This document shows positions 25,579 to 33,968 of a stretch of DNA of 38,722 nt, one piece after another. Each line of letters opens with the position of its first letter. Position 1 is the first letter of the stretch. A program made the position numbers and the translations under genes. Under the pieces are notes generated by a model, which did not search any database, was not told the DNA's origin, and saw only the letters and a program-made list of their open reading frames with translations. Source of the DNA: Thiorhodococcus mannitoliphagus (GTDB taxonomy: Bacteria > Pseudomonadota > Gammaproteobacteria > Chromatiales > Chromatiaceae); the NCBI RefSeq assembly GCF_010915725.1, contig NZ_JAAIJR010000050.1, forward strand, positions 1 through 38,722, written 5' to 3'.

Positions 25579-26788
25579 TGCTGCGCGGGACTTCGATGTT
25601 GTCGTCGTCGGTGGCGGCATGGTGGGCGCCGCCTTCGCGGCGGCTTTGTCCGGCAAAGGGCTGAGCATCGCGGTGATCGAGGCCCGCGAACCGGCTCGCG
25701 ATTGGCCCGAGGGGGAGATCGACCTGCGCGTCTCCGCGCTCAGTCGGGCCAGTCAGCGCATCCTCGAGCGGCTGGACATTTGGTCGCGCGTTCAAGTGCT
25801 CGGCAGCAGTCCCTATCGGCACATGCATGTCTGGGATGCCGTTGGCGGTGGCGAGATCCATTTCGATAGCGAGTCCGTCGGGCAGGCCGATCTCGGGCAC
25901 ATCGTCGAGAACCGTGTGATTCAGCTCGCGCTCTGGGAGTCGCTCGAGCAACTCGATGACGTCACCCTCTTTTGCCCTGGCGCGATCTCGGATATCGAGC
26001 GTGAGCGCGGGCGCTCGCACTTACTCTTCACGGACGGACGCGCCATCGAATGCGGGCTCTTGGTCGGTGCGGACGGGCGCGATTCGCTGGTGCGCTCGCT
26101 CGCGGGCATCGAGACCGAGGGCTGGGACTATGGTCAGCGTGCCATCGTGGCAAACGTCAGGCCCGCCGAGTGGCATCAAGAGACGGCCTGGCAACGTTTC
26201 CTGCCGACGGGGCCGCTCGCCCTGCTGCCGCTTGCCGACGGGCGCTGCTCCATCGTGTGGTCAGCAACCGACGCACGGGCCGCAGCGCTGATGGCATTGG
26301 ATGATCAAGACTTCTCCAATGCCCTGACCGATGCCTTCGAGGCGCGTTTGGGCCGGCTGACGGTCGAGGGGCCGCGGGCCGCCGTGCCGCTGCGGCTGCA
26401 GCACGCCAAGCACTATGTCCAGCATGGCCTGGCACTCATCGGGGATGCTGCGCACGCGATCCATCCCTTGGCCGGGCAGGGTGTCAATCTCGGATTCCTG
26501 GACGCCGCCGAGCTGGTCGTTGCGCTTGAGCACGCCATTGGCTGTGGCCGCGACATCGGTGGACTCTGGGCGTTGCGTCGCTATGAACGGTCGCGGCGCG
26601 GCGACAACATGCTGATGCTGGCCGCCATGGATGCCTTCAAGCGCCTCTTCAGTAACGATCATCCTGCGATCTCTGCCGTGCGCAGCCTGGGGCTCGAGGT
26701 GACCGACCGCGTCAAGCCCGTGAAGCGTCTCTTCATGACGCGTGCTCTAGGTCTGGGCGTCGATCTGCCGCCGTTGGCCGCGCCCTAG
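25571..26788 (+). CDS. ubiI: Ubiquinone-synthesis FAD monooxygenase, UbiI-like
   Basis: A paralogue of UbiH with 405 residues: VVGGGMVGAAFAAALSG, VGADGRDSLVR and GDAAHAIHPLAGQGVNLGFLDAAEL. In E. coli the gene at this place is UbiI (formerly VisC), which hydroxylates C5. Because this genome has Coq7 for C6, a UbiF function is not required, which favours the UbiI assignment; this is inference. The protein closes with PPLAAP. Its TAG stop is part of the CTAG at which repeat A copy 3 is inserted. Confidence 0.85.
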   Translation: MSDAARDFDVVVVGGGMVGAAFAAALSGKGLSIAVIEAREPARDWPEGEIDLRVSALSRASQRILERLDIWSRVQVLGSSPYRHMHVWDAVGGGEIHFDSESVGQADLGHIVENRVIQLALWESLEQLDDVTLFCPGAISDIERERGRSHLLFTDGRAIECGLLVGADGRDSLVRSLAGIETEGWDYGQRAIVANVRPAEWHQETAWQRFLPTGPLALLPLADGRCSIVWSATDARAAALMALDDQDFSNALTDAFEARLGRLTVEGPRAAVPLRLQHAKHYVQHGLALIGDAAHAIHPLAGQGVNLGFLDAAELVVALEHAIGCGRDIGGLWALRRYERSRRGDNMLMLAAMDAFKRLFSNDHPAISAVRSLGLEVTDRVKPVKRLFMTRALGLGVDLPPLAAP

Positions 26789-26946
26789 GAGCCTGTCCGA
26801 CTTAGGATGAATCGGCTGCGGAATCGGGAGAACGGTCCCTTTCGCCCCGCTTTTCGTTACATAGAACCACTATGCGCCTCAAAACCGGAACGAAATGGCC
26901 TCGCTCTCCCACTTCCTCGCTTCGATCCCCCAAGTCGGACAGGCTC
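26789..26946 (+). mobile_element. Repeat A copy 3 (uninterrupted reference copy)
   Basis: 158 bases with ends GAGCCTGTCCGACTT, flanked by CTAG at 26785-26788 and 26947-26950. The left CTAG contains the ubiI stop codon and the right one is also the terminal CTAG of repeat C copy 2. It lacks the B insertion seen in copy 1 and so gives the empty site. Confidence 0.92.
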
Positions 26947-27100
26947 CTAGAATCCTTGAGGGCGCAAAATGCTTGCAGATGAGTCAAATTTCGACGAAGT
27001 GTCCGACCATCCAAGGCCGCCGGTATCGGGATCGGGATCGGTATCGAACCGACGATAGCCATCCCGATGGCATGACGCGTCGGTCTGAGGCGAAGCCTCG
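26947..27100 (-). repeat. Repeat C copy 2 (reverse)
   Basis: Reverse-oriented C repeat. It begins CTAGAATCCTTGAGGGCGC, carries four degenerate hexamers (GATACC, GATCCC, GATCCC, GATACC) and ends at the GAGGCGAAGCCTCG palindrome that starts copies 3 and 4. Short frames through it are repeat-derived. Confidence 0.88.
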
Positions 27101-27491
27101 CGAGTCATCTGGTGATCAGTCGCTTGCATCCATGCACGGATTTTTTCGATTTGGATGGGTCCCGGCTTTTGGTTAGTCTTTCCGGCCGCGGGGGCAAGCG
27201 TCCAGGGGGCACGTCGACGCCTCGATCGATACTGAGACGATTTCATGGCCAAAATTCCAGAGCTGCAAGGTCTGCGAGTGCGCCTACCGCCGCCAATTTT
27301 TCTACAAGCCCTAGAAGCAGATAGGGGCTGGCATCCATGAGTACGACGACCTCGCCGAATGCACGGTTGTCGTGCTTTAGGCGCAGGCTGACTTCAGGGC
27401 CGAGGAGCGAGGAGATTTGCCGGCCCGGCGCCGTCCCTGATCCTTGCCTCGCGCTCCAGCCAGCCGTAACCCTGACCCAGTGAGGATAACC
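27101..27491. other. Non-coding stretch before pfp, possible old coding remnant
   Basis: No complete gene. On the minus strand between about 27244 and 27395 an open stretch reads PEVSLRLKHDNRAFGEVVVL and on to a stop after EFWP. Its composition is protein-like, but it lacks a start and I recognise no family. It may be the tail of a lost gene. Confidence 0.35.
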
Positions 27492-28745
27492 ATGTCAGTA
27501 AAGAATGCCTTCTACGCCCAGTCCGGCGGTGTCACCGCGGTCATCAACGCCTCCGCCTGCGGCGTCATCGAGACGGCGCGCCGGCACAGCGACCAAATCG
27601 CCAACGTTTATGCCGGCCGCAACGGCATCATCGGTGCCCTGACCGAGGAGCTGATCGACACCAGTCAGGAATCGGACGAGGCCATCGCCGCCCTGCGCTA
27701 TACGCCCTCCGGCGCCTTCGGGTCTTGCCGCTACAAGCTCAAGAGTCTCGAGGCGAACAAGCGCGAGTACGAGCGCCTGATCGAGGTCTTCAAGGCCCAC
27801 AATATCGGCTACTTCTTCTACAACGGCGGCGGTGATTCAGCCGATACTTGCTACAAGGTCTCCCAGCTTTCCGAGAAGCTGGGCTATCCCGTCCAAGCCA
27901 TTCATGTGCCCAAGACGGTGGACAACGACCTGCCGATCACGGACAACTGCCCGGGCTTTGGCTCCGTCGCCAAGTACATCGCGACCTCGGCGCTCGAGGC
28001 CTCCTTTGACGTCCGCTCCATGGCCAAAACCTCCACCAAGATCTTCGTGTTGGAGGTGATGGGGCGCCACGCCGGCTGGATCGCGGCCGCGGGCGGCTTG
28101 ATCGAAGACCACAACATCCCCGTCCTCATCCTCTTCCCCGAGATCGAGTTCGATCAGGAACGCTTCCTCGCGGCGGTCAAGGCCAAGGTGGAGTCATCCG
28201 GCTTCTGCACCATTGTCGTCTCTGAAGGCGCCAAGTATCCGGACGGCCGTTTCCTCGCCGAGCAAGGCACCCGTGACGCCTTCGGTCACGCTCAGTTGGG
28301 AGGTGCCGCGCCCGTGGTCGCCAACATGATCAAAGACGTGACGGGCTACAAATTCCACTGGGCCGTCGCCGACTATCTCCAACGGGCCGCGCGGCATCTG
28401 GCCTCCAAGACCGATGTCGAGCAGGCCTATGCGATGGGGCGCTCCGCGGTCGAGTTCGCACTCGCGGGGCATAGCGCCGTCATGCCCACGGTCAAGCGCA
28501 CCAGCAATGACCCCTATGCCTGGGAGGTCGGCGAGGCACCGCTCTCCGAAGTGGCCAATGTCGAGAAGTTCATGCCGAGCGAGTTCATCTCGGAGGATGG
28601 CTTCGGGATTACAGCGGCCTGCAAGGAATATCTGATTCCGCTGATCCAGGGTGAGGACTATCCGCCCTTCGAGCATGGTCTGCCGAAGTACGTGACCCTC
28701 AAGAACGCCGCCGTTGATCGTAAGCTCGAACCTTTCGAGGTCTGA
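27492..28745 (+). CDS. pfp: Pyrophosphate-dependent 6-phosphofructokinase
   Basis: Phosphofructokinase-family enzyme of 417 residues. Two diagnostic sites point to pyrophosphate rather than ATP as phosphoryl donor: the GGGDSADT segment, with Asp where ATP enzymes have Gly, and VPKTVDNDLP, with Lys in place of the Gly of ATP enzymes. MGRHAGWIAAA and the substrate-binding YPDGRF segment are also present. The reaction is reversible, and in Calvin-cycle and methanotrophic bacteria related enzymes also act on sedoheptulose phosphate. A GAGGA lies 6 bases before ATG at 27492; the upstream frame extension is not supported. An inorganic pyrophosphatase gene follows after about 490 bases. Confidence 0.9.
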   Translation: MSVKNAFYAQSGGVTAVINASACGVIETARRHSDQIANVYAGRNGIIGALTEELIDTSQESDEAIAALRYTPSGAFGSCRYKLKSLEANKREYERLIEVFKAHNIGYFFYNGGGDSADTCYKVSQLSEKLGYPVQAIHVPKTVDNDLPITDNCPGFGSVAKYIATSALEASFDVRSMAKTSTKIFVLEVMGRHAGWIAAAGGLIEDHNIPVLILFPEIEFDQERFLAAVKAKVESSGFCTIVVSEGAKYPDGRFLAEQGTRDAFGHAQLGGAAPVVANMIKDVTGYKFHWAVADYLQRAARHLASKTDVEQAYAMGRSAVEFALAGHSAVMPTVKRTSNDPYAWEVGEAPLSEVANVEKFMPSEFISEDGFGITAACKEYLIPLIQGEDYPPFEHGLPKYVTLKNAAVDRKLEPFEV

Positions 28746-28785
28746 GCCCCGCAGCGCGAGGTGGCTTCCGCCACCCCCTTGCTGT

Positions 28786-28901
28786 CTGAGAGGCTTTCTG
28801 ACAAACCTCGGGACGACTTTAGTCGCCCTTGGTCCTGGCAGGAGGGCGAATGAATTCGCCCCTACAGCTCGGGCGATTGCAATATTCAGACAGCCTCTGA
28901 G
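28786..28901. mobile_element. Repeat F (probable small inverted-repeat element)
   Basis: Ends CTGAGAGGCTTTCTGA and CTCAGAGGCTGTCTGA (other strand) agree at 14 of 16 positions over a 116-base span. Inside is the palindrome GGGCGAATGAATTCGCCC. Single F-type ends also occur at 95-110 and 37975-37990 beside repeat C copies. No target duplication is evident. Confidence 0.6.
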
Positions 28902-29016
28902 CGAACGCTCCCTAGCAAGAGCCGTTGAAACTCATAGGAACACGAAGAGAATCCCTGCCGGCTGTATTCGAAGGATTGAGATTCTCAAAGGGATTTTGGA
29001 ATACAATTACAGGCTA

Positions 29017-29116
29017 AGAAAGCGTCCATCAACAACTTCCCCCCTTTCGCAAAGGGGGGGTAGGGGGGATTTCGGGCGGCATCGCTCGCGTCGGGAAACA
29101 ATTGATGGACACTTTC
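29017..29116 (+). mobile_element. Repeat B copy 3
   Basis: A third 100-base B element between TA dinucleotides (29015-29016 and 29117-29118), close in sequence to copy 1. It lies between pfp and ppa. Confidence 0.9.
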
Positions 29117-29145
29117 TAAACGTCTAGAGGCTAAACGTCGCGATG

Positions 29146-29165
29146 GGCCCGTCAGGGCCTTTTTT
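29146..29165 (+). terminator. Probable terminator upstream of ppa
   Basis: GGCCC, GTCA loop, GGGCC and six T residues. The stem is short but the U-run is good. It would end plus-strand transcription from pfp before ppa. Confidence 0.6.
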
Positions 29166-29231
29166 CGTTGTGCTCGACCCCTGCGAGCCGCGTGGCGATG
29201 GACTTTTTTGAACCGAATCGAGGCTAACTTC

Positions 29232-29780
29232 ATGGATCTATCCAAGGTTTCCCGGGGTGACAATGTCCCTCATGTCCTGAACGTCATTATCGAGATTCCG
29301 GCCCATGCCGAGCCGGTCAAGTACGAGATGGACAAGGAGACGGGCGCCATGTTCGTGGACCGTTTCATGTCGACCGCCATGCACTACCCGTGCAACTATG
29401 GCTATGTGCCGCATACCCTGTCTTCGGATGGCGACCCGGTCGACGTCTTGGTGGTCACGCCTTATCCACTGATTCCGGGCTCTGTTATCAAGTGCCGCCC
29501 CATCGGGGTGCTCACCATGACCGACGAGTCAGGTGACGATGCCAAGATCCTCGCGCTGCCGGTCGACGCGCTCTACAAGGGCTCTAGAAACGTCGAGAGC
29601 TTCCGCGACATGCCGCAGCATCTGCTGGACCAAATCGCACATTTCTTCGAGCACTATAAGGACCTGGACGAGGGAAAATGGGTCCGCGTCGGTGGTTGGG
29701 GCGGTCGCGAGGAGGCCTGCCAGGAGATCATGGAGAGCGTCAAGATGTTCGAGGACGCGCCGGAGAAGCCAGCCTTCTGA
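29232..29780 (+). CDS. ppa: Inorganic pyrophosphatase (family I)
   Basis: Soluble metal-dependent pyrophosphatase of 182 residues. Visible active-site stretches are [29 protein letters not shown] and the family signature [10 protein letters not shown] with three Asp, then [20 protein letters not shown] and the C-terminal [15 protein letters not shown]. The upstream frame extension of eight codons lacks support; GAGG lies about 9 bases before ATG 29232. Its presence near a pyrophosphate-dependent phosphofructokinase raises the question of how the pyrophosphate pool is shared. The stop overlaps the moaC ATG (TGATG). Confidence 0.95.
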   Translation: MDLSKVSRGDNVPHVLNVIIEIPAHAEPVKYEMDKETGAMFVDRFMSTAMHYPCNYGYVPHTLSSDGDPVDVLVVTPYPLIPGSVIKCRPIGVLTMTDESGDDAKILALPVDALYKGSRNVESFRDMPQHLLDQIAHFFEHYKDLDEGKWVRVGGWGGREEACQEIMESVKMFEDAPEKPAF

Positions 29781-30271
29781 TGTCGCTCACGCATTTCGAT
29801 CAGCGCGGTGAGGCCCACATGGTGGATGTGGGCGACAAGGCGGTGACGCGGCGGCGCGCGGTGGCCGAGGGCCGCATACGCATGGATGCCGCGACACTGG
29901 CCTTGATCCAGCAAGGGGGGCACAAGAAGGGTGATGTGCTGGCCATTGCTCGGATTGCCGGCATCATGGCTGCAAAGCGCACCTCTGATCTCGTGCCGCT
30001 CTGTCACCCGCTCAGCCTGACACGGGTTGCGATCGATCTCGATGCCCGGGAAGGGGAGTCCGGCGTCTACTGTCGCGCGACGGTCGAGACACAGGGGCAG
30101 ACTGGCGTTGAGATGGAGGCCCTATGCGCGGTTCAGGTGAGTCTGCTCACCATCTATGACATGTGCAAGGCGCTTGATCGCGGCATGGAGATGACCGATG
30201 TCCGGCTGGTGGAAAAGCTGGGTGGGCGCTCCGGGCACTGGACGCGCGAGCCGGCGCAAGCGTCTTGCTGA
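29780..30271 (+). CDS. moaC: Cyclic pyranopterin monophosphate synthase (molybdenum cofactor)
   Basis: Converts the MoaA product, 3',8-cyclo-7,8-dihydro-GTP, to cyclic pyranopterin monophosphate. The 163 residues show [37 protein letters not shown], the [13 protein letters not shown] motif and [19 protein letters not shown] followed by [20 protein letters not shown] is the family start and lies directly on the ppa stop codon, so translation is coupled. No other moa gene is adjacent. Confidence 0.96.
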   Translation: MSLTHFDQRGEAHMVDVGDKAVTRRRAVAEGRIRMDAATLALIQQGGHKKGDVLAIARIAGIMAAKRTSDLVPLCHPLSLTRVAIDLDAREGESGVYCRATVETQGQTGVEMEALCAVQVSLLTIYDMCKALDRGMEMTDVRLVEKLGGRSGHWTREPAQASC

Positions 30272-30395
30272 AGTCGAAGCGACCCTTGAGCCCTTGCGCA
30301 GCACTGCGATTGCCAGATGTTCTCTGCCCATCAGTGCTGGCTGAGTCCGGATCCTACACCTGCTCACTGGTACCTGACTGCCCCTTTGGAATGAC

Positions 30396-31004
30396 ATGAA
30401 TCCCTTCTACCAAGGTGCTCGATTCCTCACTGCGGCGGCCAAGCTGGAGCAATGCCCGGACGACCGCGGGCGTGAGGTTGCCTTCGCTGGCCGCTCGAAT
30501 GCGGGAAAGTCCAGTGCCATCAACGCCGTCTGTCATCAGAAGGCGTTGGCGCGGACCAGTAAGACGCCGGGCCGAACGCAGCAGATCATCTTTTTCCAAC
30601 TCGATGAGACTCGGCGGATCGTCGATCTGCCAGGTTACGGCTATGCGAAGGTTGCGATCTCTGTGAAACAGCAGTGGCAGCAGCAGCTGTCACGCTACCT
30701 CGAGTTCCGTGAGTCGCTCGCGGGGCTCGTCATCGTCATGGATATCCGTCATCCCCTCACGGAATACGATCGTCAAATGCTGGCCTGGGGGCGGCGCGGC
30801 GATTTCGATATCCTGCTGCTGCTGACGAAGGCGGACAAGCTCAAGCGCGGCGCGGCGCGCGCCGCTCAGCTCGCGGTTGAGCGCGAAGTCGCTCGGGATG
30901 CCGGGGCCGAGAAGCCGGTTGGTGTCGCGCTCTTTTCCGCGTCGGAGCGACAGGGCGTGGAGGCTGTCCAGGACAGGCTCGATCGCTGGCTCGAGGTCGA
31001 CTGA
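30396..31004 (+). CDS. engB: Ribosome-biogenesis GTPase EngB
   Basis: TRAFAC-class GTPase (YihA/YsxC) of 202 residues that acts in late large-subunit assembly. G1 is [12 protein letters not shown], the switch/G2 region [10 protein letters not shown]3 [11 protein letters not shown]4 TKADK and G5 the SASERQG segment. Length and motif spacing are typical. It begins 124 bases after moaC without visible terminator. Confidence 0.95.
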   Translation: MNPFYQGARFLTAAAKLEQCPDDRGREVAFAGRSNAGKSSAINAVCHQKALARTSKTPGRTQQIIFFQLDETRRIVDLPGYGYAKVAISVKQQWQQQLSRYLEFRESLAGLVIVMDIRHPLTEYDRQMLAWGRRGDFDILLLLTKADKLKRGAARAAQLAVEREVARDAGAEKPVGVALFSASERQGVEAVQDRLDRWLEVD

Positions 31005-31304
31005 AGCTTCGGCGCGGGGCGCGCGGTGATCGTCTCCCCCGCAAGCGTCTGCGCTATCTGGGTCAGTGGTCAGTGGTCAGAGATTGGTTTTAATGGCTTC
31101 ACGATGCCGGTTGCTGGGCCTTGCTTGCCTGTCATTCCTCGCCTAGGAGCATCTCAGCGCGTCCAGTGCGATCAGCAAATCGGGTTGTCTAGCGCCTGGT
31201 GCCGAGTCGAACTGCGCTGGGATGAAAAATTCGAGCCTGGAAGTTCGCAGTAACAACAGCCAGCTTGGGGAACCCCACCGCAACGCCCCCCTGTCAGCCA
31301 TCGG
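31005..31304. other. Repeat-bearing non-coding stretch after engB
   Basis: Contains a short heptamer array (GGTCAGTGGTCAGTGGTCAG near 31060) followed by a segment (about 31098-31145) that recurs at about 33316-33357. No gene is supported. Confidence 0.5.
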
Positions 31305-31464
31305 CGAGGCTTCGCCTCAGACCGACGAGGCATGCCATCGGGATCGCTATCGGAATCGGTATCGCTATCGTCGGTTCGATCCCGATCCCGACGGCCTTGG
31401 ATGGTCGGACGCTGCATCGAAATTTGGCTCACCTGCAAGCGTTTTGCGGCCTCAAGGATTCTAG
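31305..31464 (+). repeat. Repeat C copy 3
   Basis: Starts at CGAGGCTTCGCCTCAG, has the G-rich arm of hexamers, only two GATCCC units in the C-rich arm, and ends at CTAG 31461-31464. It is slightly more diverged than copies 1, 4 and 5. Confidence 0.9.
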
Positions 31465-31516
31465 TCTGTGGCGAGCGGGTGGCCTTCTGGTTCGAATTGC
31501 TGGCACTCTGCATCGA

Positions 31517-32176
31517 TTACCCCGCCGCCTTGAATGAAATAAACCCCGTCAGCGCAAACTGCACGCCCATGGCCAGCACGATTAGGCCCATGAGGCGGGT
31601 CACCATGTCGCGCCCGAAGCTATTACCCTTGGAGGAGCCAAGCCGCGCGAACAGCCACATCGTGAGCCAGGCAATCAGGGTCGCCACGCCAACCGCGACC
31701 AGCGCCGTGATGGGAAAGGCCGAGGGCGTATGGGAGACTGCTAAGGAAATAACGGCGGTGATGGTGCCCGGACTCGCTGCAAACAGGATGACGGGTGCGA
31801 GCGAGGAGTCCGTGCCCGTCTCGGTTGCAGACGCAGTGGACGAGGACGCCTTGCCCCCGCCGCTGAGCATTGAGAAACCCATCCAGGCCAGGACGCCGCC
31901 GCCCGCCACCAAGAACGCATTGAGAGAAATGCCAAAGAGTTGCAACAAGCGCATTCCGAAGAGGGCCGCCAACACGAGGATCGTCAGAATGACCAGTGCT
32001 GCCCGCGTTGCGTCGGCCAGTGGTCGGGGATGGGATTGGGCGGCCTCAACCTGGGCCAACATGAGACCGCAGATTGCCGGGTTGACGACCGACAGCACCG
32101 TGACGATGGCTTGCAGATGATCGGTAAAGGTGGCTAGCGAAAGGGCTGGTGCAAGCAAGGCTTGAAGCTGATCCAT
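31517..32176 (-). CDS. MarC family membrane protein
   Basis: Integral membrane protein of 219 residues with six predicted hydrophobic segments in two sets of three, the MarC/UPF0056 layout. Family features include LSVVNPAICGLMLAQ in the first segment with the NP motif, FGISLNAFLVAGGGVLAW in the third, and LAPVILFAASPGTITAVISL, the second-half counterpart with its P-G-T turn. A Ser-rich loop (GGGKASSSTASATE) separates the halves and is longer than usual. No clear ribosome site beyond a GGGA about 10 bases before ATG. The transported substrate is not established for this family. Confidence 0.85.
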   Translation of the reverse strand: MDQLQALLAPALSLATFTDHLQAIVTVLSVVNPAICGLMLAQVEAAQSHPRPLADATRAALVILTILVLAALFGMRLLQLFGISLNAFLVAGGGVLAWMGFSMLSGGGKASSSTASATETGTDSSLAPVILFAASPGTITAVISLAVSHTPSAFPITALVAVGVATLIAWLTMWLFARLGSSKGNSFGRDMVTRLMGLIVLAMGVQFALTGFISFKAAG

Positions 32177-32276
32177 GACGTCATTCCCACAATGTTTCGC
32201 GCATGCAAGCGACGATGAATGTCAGCGGCACGGCTGTCTGATGCTAGATGCCGCTGAGCGCATCCTTCACCGAGTC

Positions 32277-32477
32277 CTAGCGAGGCTTCGCCTCAGACCG
32301 ACGAGGCATGGCCATCGGGATCGGAATCGGTATCGCTATCGTCGGTTCGATCCCGATCCCGATCCCGATCCCGATCCCGATCCCGATCCCGATCCCGATC
32401 CCGACGGCCTTGGATGGTCGGACGCTTCATCGAAATTTGACTTATCTGCAAGCATTTTGCGCCCTCAAGGATGCTAG
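32277..32477 (+). repeat. Repeat C copy 4 (longest hexamer array)
   Basis: A complete C repeat bounded by CTAG on both sides (32277-32280 and 32474-32477). It starts CGAGGCTTCGCCTCAG and contains nine perfect GATCCC units at 32349-32402, opposite a G-rich arm of degenerate ATCGGN hexamers, so the arms can pair. Confidence 0.93.
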
Positions 32478-32560
32478 GTCAGGGCAACGGGCAAAGCCTG
32501 AGGCTCAACCGATGCGGGCTCACGCTTGCGCGAGCCCAACATGATCGAACCCAGGCCCCG

Positions 32561-32833
32561 TTAGGGGATGTATCCAGGGGCGTTGGGTCCCAGGTTCTTT
32601 TCACCCTCGACGGCTTCCTCGTAGGGGTCGCCGGTTGCATAGGCCTCATCACCCGGCATGCCAGTCTCGTTGATCCGGGTGTCGAGTACGCTGTCGCCCA
32701 CGACGCTTCCATTATCGAGGTCAACGCCCTCGACGACGACCTGATCGCCACAGCCCGAGACCAGCAGGCATACCAGGGTAACCCCGAGACGCCCAACCGA
32801 TCGCGGCTGAGATGGAGTGAAGTCAGGATTCAT
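32561..32833 (-). CDS. Small secreted lipoprotein of unknown function
   Basis: A 90-residue protein with a basic start, a hydrophobic stretch VGRLGVTLVCLLVSGC and a lipobox VSGC placing the lipidated Cys near residue 28. The mature part is acidic (VEGVDLDNGSVVGDSVLDTR), proline- and glycine-ended and probably flexible. GGAG lies 7 bases before ATG. It is 11 bases downstream of a second lipoprotein gene, so the two are likely co-transcribed. I recognise no family. Confidence 0.65.
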   Translation of the reverse strand: MNPDFTPSQPRSVGRLGVTLVCLLVSGCGDQVVVEGVDLDNGSVVGDSVLDTRINETGMPGDEAYATGDPYEEAVEGEKNLGPNAPGYIP

Positions 32834-32844
32834 GGATACTCCGC

Positions 32845-33165
32845 TCAGTTGAGCTGATCAAAGATGCAGTCGAGGGCCGGCTGATTGGTGTCGGTCGGAT
32901 AGAAGCCGTTGATGTCGGTAGTGTAGGTGGACTGGTCGACCTCGCCCGCGTACAGCTTGCTGGTTTCGTCGATGAAATAGACGTCATCGCCGTTGACATC
33001 AAGCAGATAATTGATGGGCTGGTTGCCGATCTTGAGCTTGCCGCAGTTGGCGTCCACCTTGTCCAAAAAGGCGTTGCTCGCCGCGCCCTCGGGCGCGAGC
33101 ATGCCGTCGCCGCAGCCGGACAGGCCGAACAATGCGATCGCTGTGGAGAGGATGATGCGTTTCAT
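32845..33165 (-). CDS. Second small lipoprotein of unknown function
   Basis: A 106-residue protein starting MKRIILSTAIALFGLSGC, a compact lipoprotein signal with lipobox LSGC, and a mature domain of about 88 residues. That domain holds two further Cys (ANCGKLKIG and LDCIFDQ), which could form a disulfide, and an acidic middle (LLDVNGDDVYFIDETS). The frame extends four codons upstream, but MKR fits a signal peptide and has GGAA about 8 bases ahead. It lies directly before the 32561-32833 lipoprotein. No family is recognised. Confidence 0.7.
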   Translation of the reverse strand: MKRIILSTAIALFGLSGCGDGMLAPEGAASNAFLDKVDANCGKLKIGNQPINYLLDVNGDDVYFIDETSKLYAGEVDQSTYTTDINGFYPTDTNQPALDCIFDQLN

Positions 33166-33195
33166 TGCTGTTTCCATGATGCTTGGTTTTTTCAG

Positions 33196-33232
33196 TTGTC
33201 AGTTGTCAGTTGTCAGTTGTCAGTTGTCAGTC
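33196..33232 (+). repeat. Heptamer tandem array (TTGTCAG)n
   Basis: Five successive copies of the 7-base unit TTGTCAG lie just upstream of the lipoprotein pair. A related three-copy array, GGTCAGT, lies at about 31060, and the sequences following each array are alike. Such heptamer arrays expand by slippage. Confidence 0.8.
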
Positions 33233-33235
33233 TTA

Positions 33236-33802
33236 AATTGCGCCCAGCTCTGGACGCGGTTTTCCTGGTCGCGAACCTCTCGCTTCGTGACCCAGGCGAT
33301 GAAGCTCTAGCTTCACGCTGCCGGTTGCGGGGCCTTGCCTGACATTCCTCGTCTCGGACCAGGTCTGAGCCGCGCCCGCAGCGCAGTCCACCCGCAACGG
33401 TGCGGGATTCGCTGGACTTCGCGCTCGCTCGTCCACCCCCGGTCCAACTGGACAACCAAGGCTCAACTCGGTCTTGGACCAGACGATGCTCGAGGCCCTT
33501 GAGTTTATGTTGTTTGGCCTCTTGAAACACAGCGTTCTGACGAAGCGGGCGCACGGATGAGGGCGCTGATTGATTGGAGGTTCCGGCCAAGCGGCGATGC
33601 GACTCGTTCGCTCGATCTGCACCCGCAGTGGGCTGATGGTGTCCAGGTGTAGGTCGCGCGGCGGGAAGGCGATGCCGATTTCGTGGCACAGCCGTGCTGC
33701 GTCGCCTGTGCTCTGAATCTGCCAGCCTGCGACGGTGAATACTCAGTCACTGTCCATGAACTACCTGCCGATTTGTTCCCTACCCTCTGTCCACAAGCTC
33801 AT
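33236..33802. other. Gene-poor stretch with a possible coding remnant
   Basis: On the minus strand from about 33751 to 33600 an open frame reads VAGWQIQSTGDAARLCHEIG, then IAFPPRDLHLDTISPLRVQI. It looks like a genuine protein fragment but has no proper start, and its continuation loses protein-like character. I do not recognise it. The remainder up to repeat D has nothing I can name. Confidence 0.4.
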
Positions 33803-33918
33803 CACCTATCGTTTTTTTGTGTAGCCAGGGCTTCTAGCCCTGGCAAACCAGGCCAGGATGGCCTGGCTACGCAGGCTTGGAGCGGCTGTTCCGGTTGATT
33901 TCGGGAAACCGATAGGTG
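33803..33918 (-). mobile_element. Repeat D copy 2 (inverted relative to copy 1)
   Basis: 116 bases with CACCTATCG ends on both strands and the GTAGCCAGG...CCTGGCTAC core. Its core centre reads agggCTAGaagccct on the minus strand, the intact form of the site that A copy 2 occupies at 11.7 kb. Confidence 0.88.
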
Positions 33919-33968
33919 TTGAGGTCCACAAGGCGGGAAGTAGAATTTGGACGTCCTCTTAGAAACCC

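Noticed and set aside
32308-32544. Ile-Pro or Asp-Pro repeat proteins at C repeat copies
   Set aside because: They are translations of the GATCCC array and the conserved C tail; no start with ribosome site and no selection for protein sequence is apparent.
33196-33232. Heptamer array as a CRISPR array
   Set aside because: Units are 7 bases without spacers and no cas gene is present; it is a simple tandem repeat.
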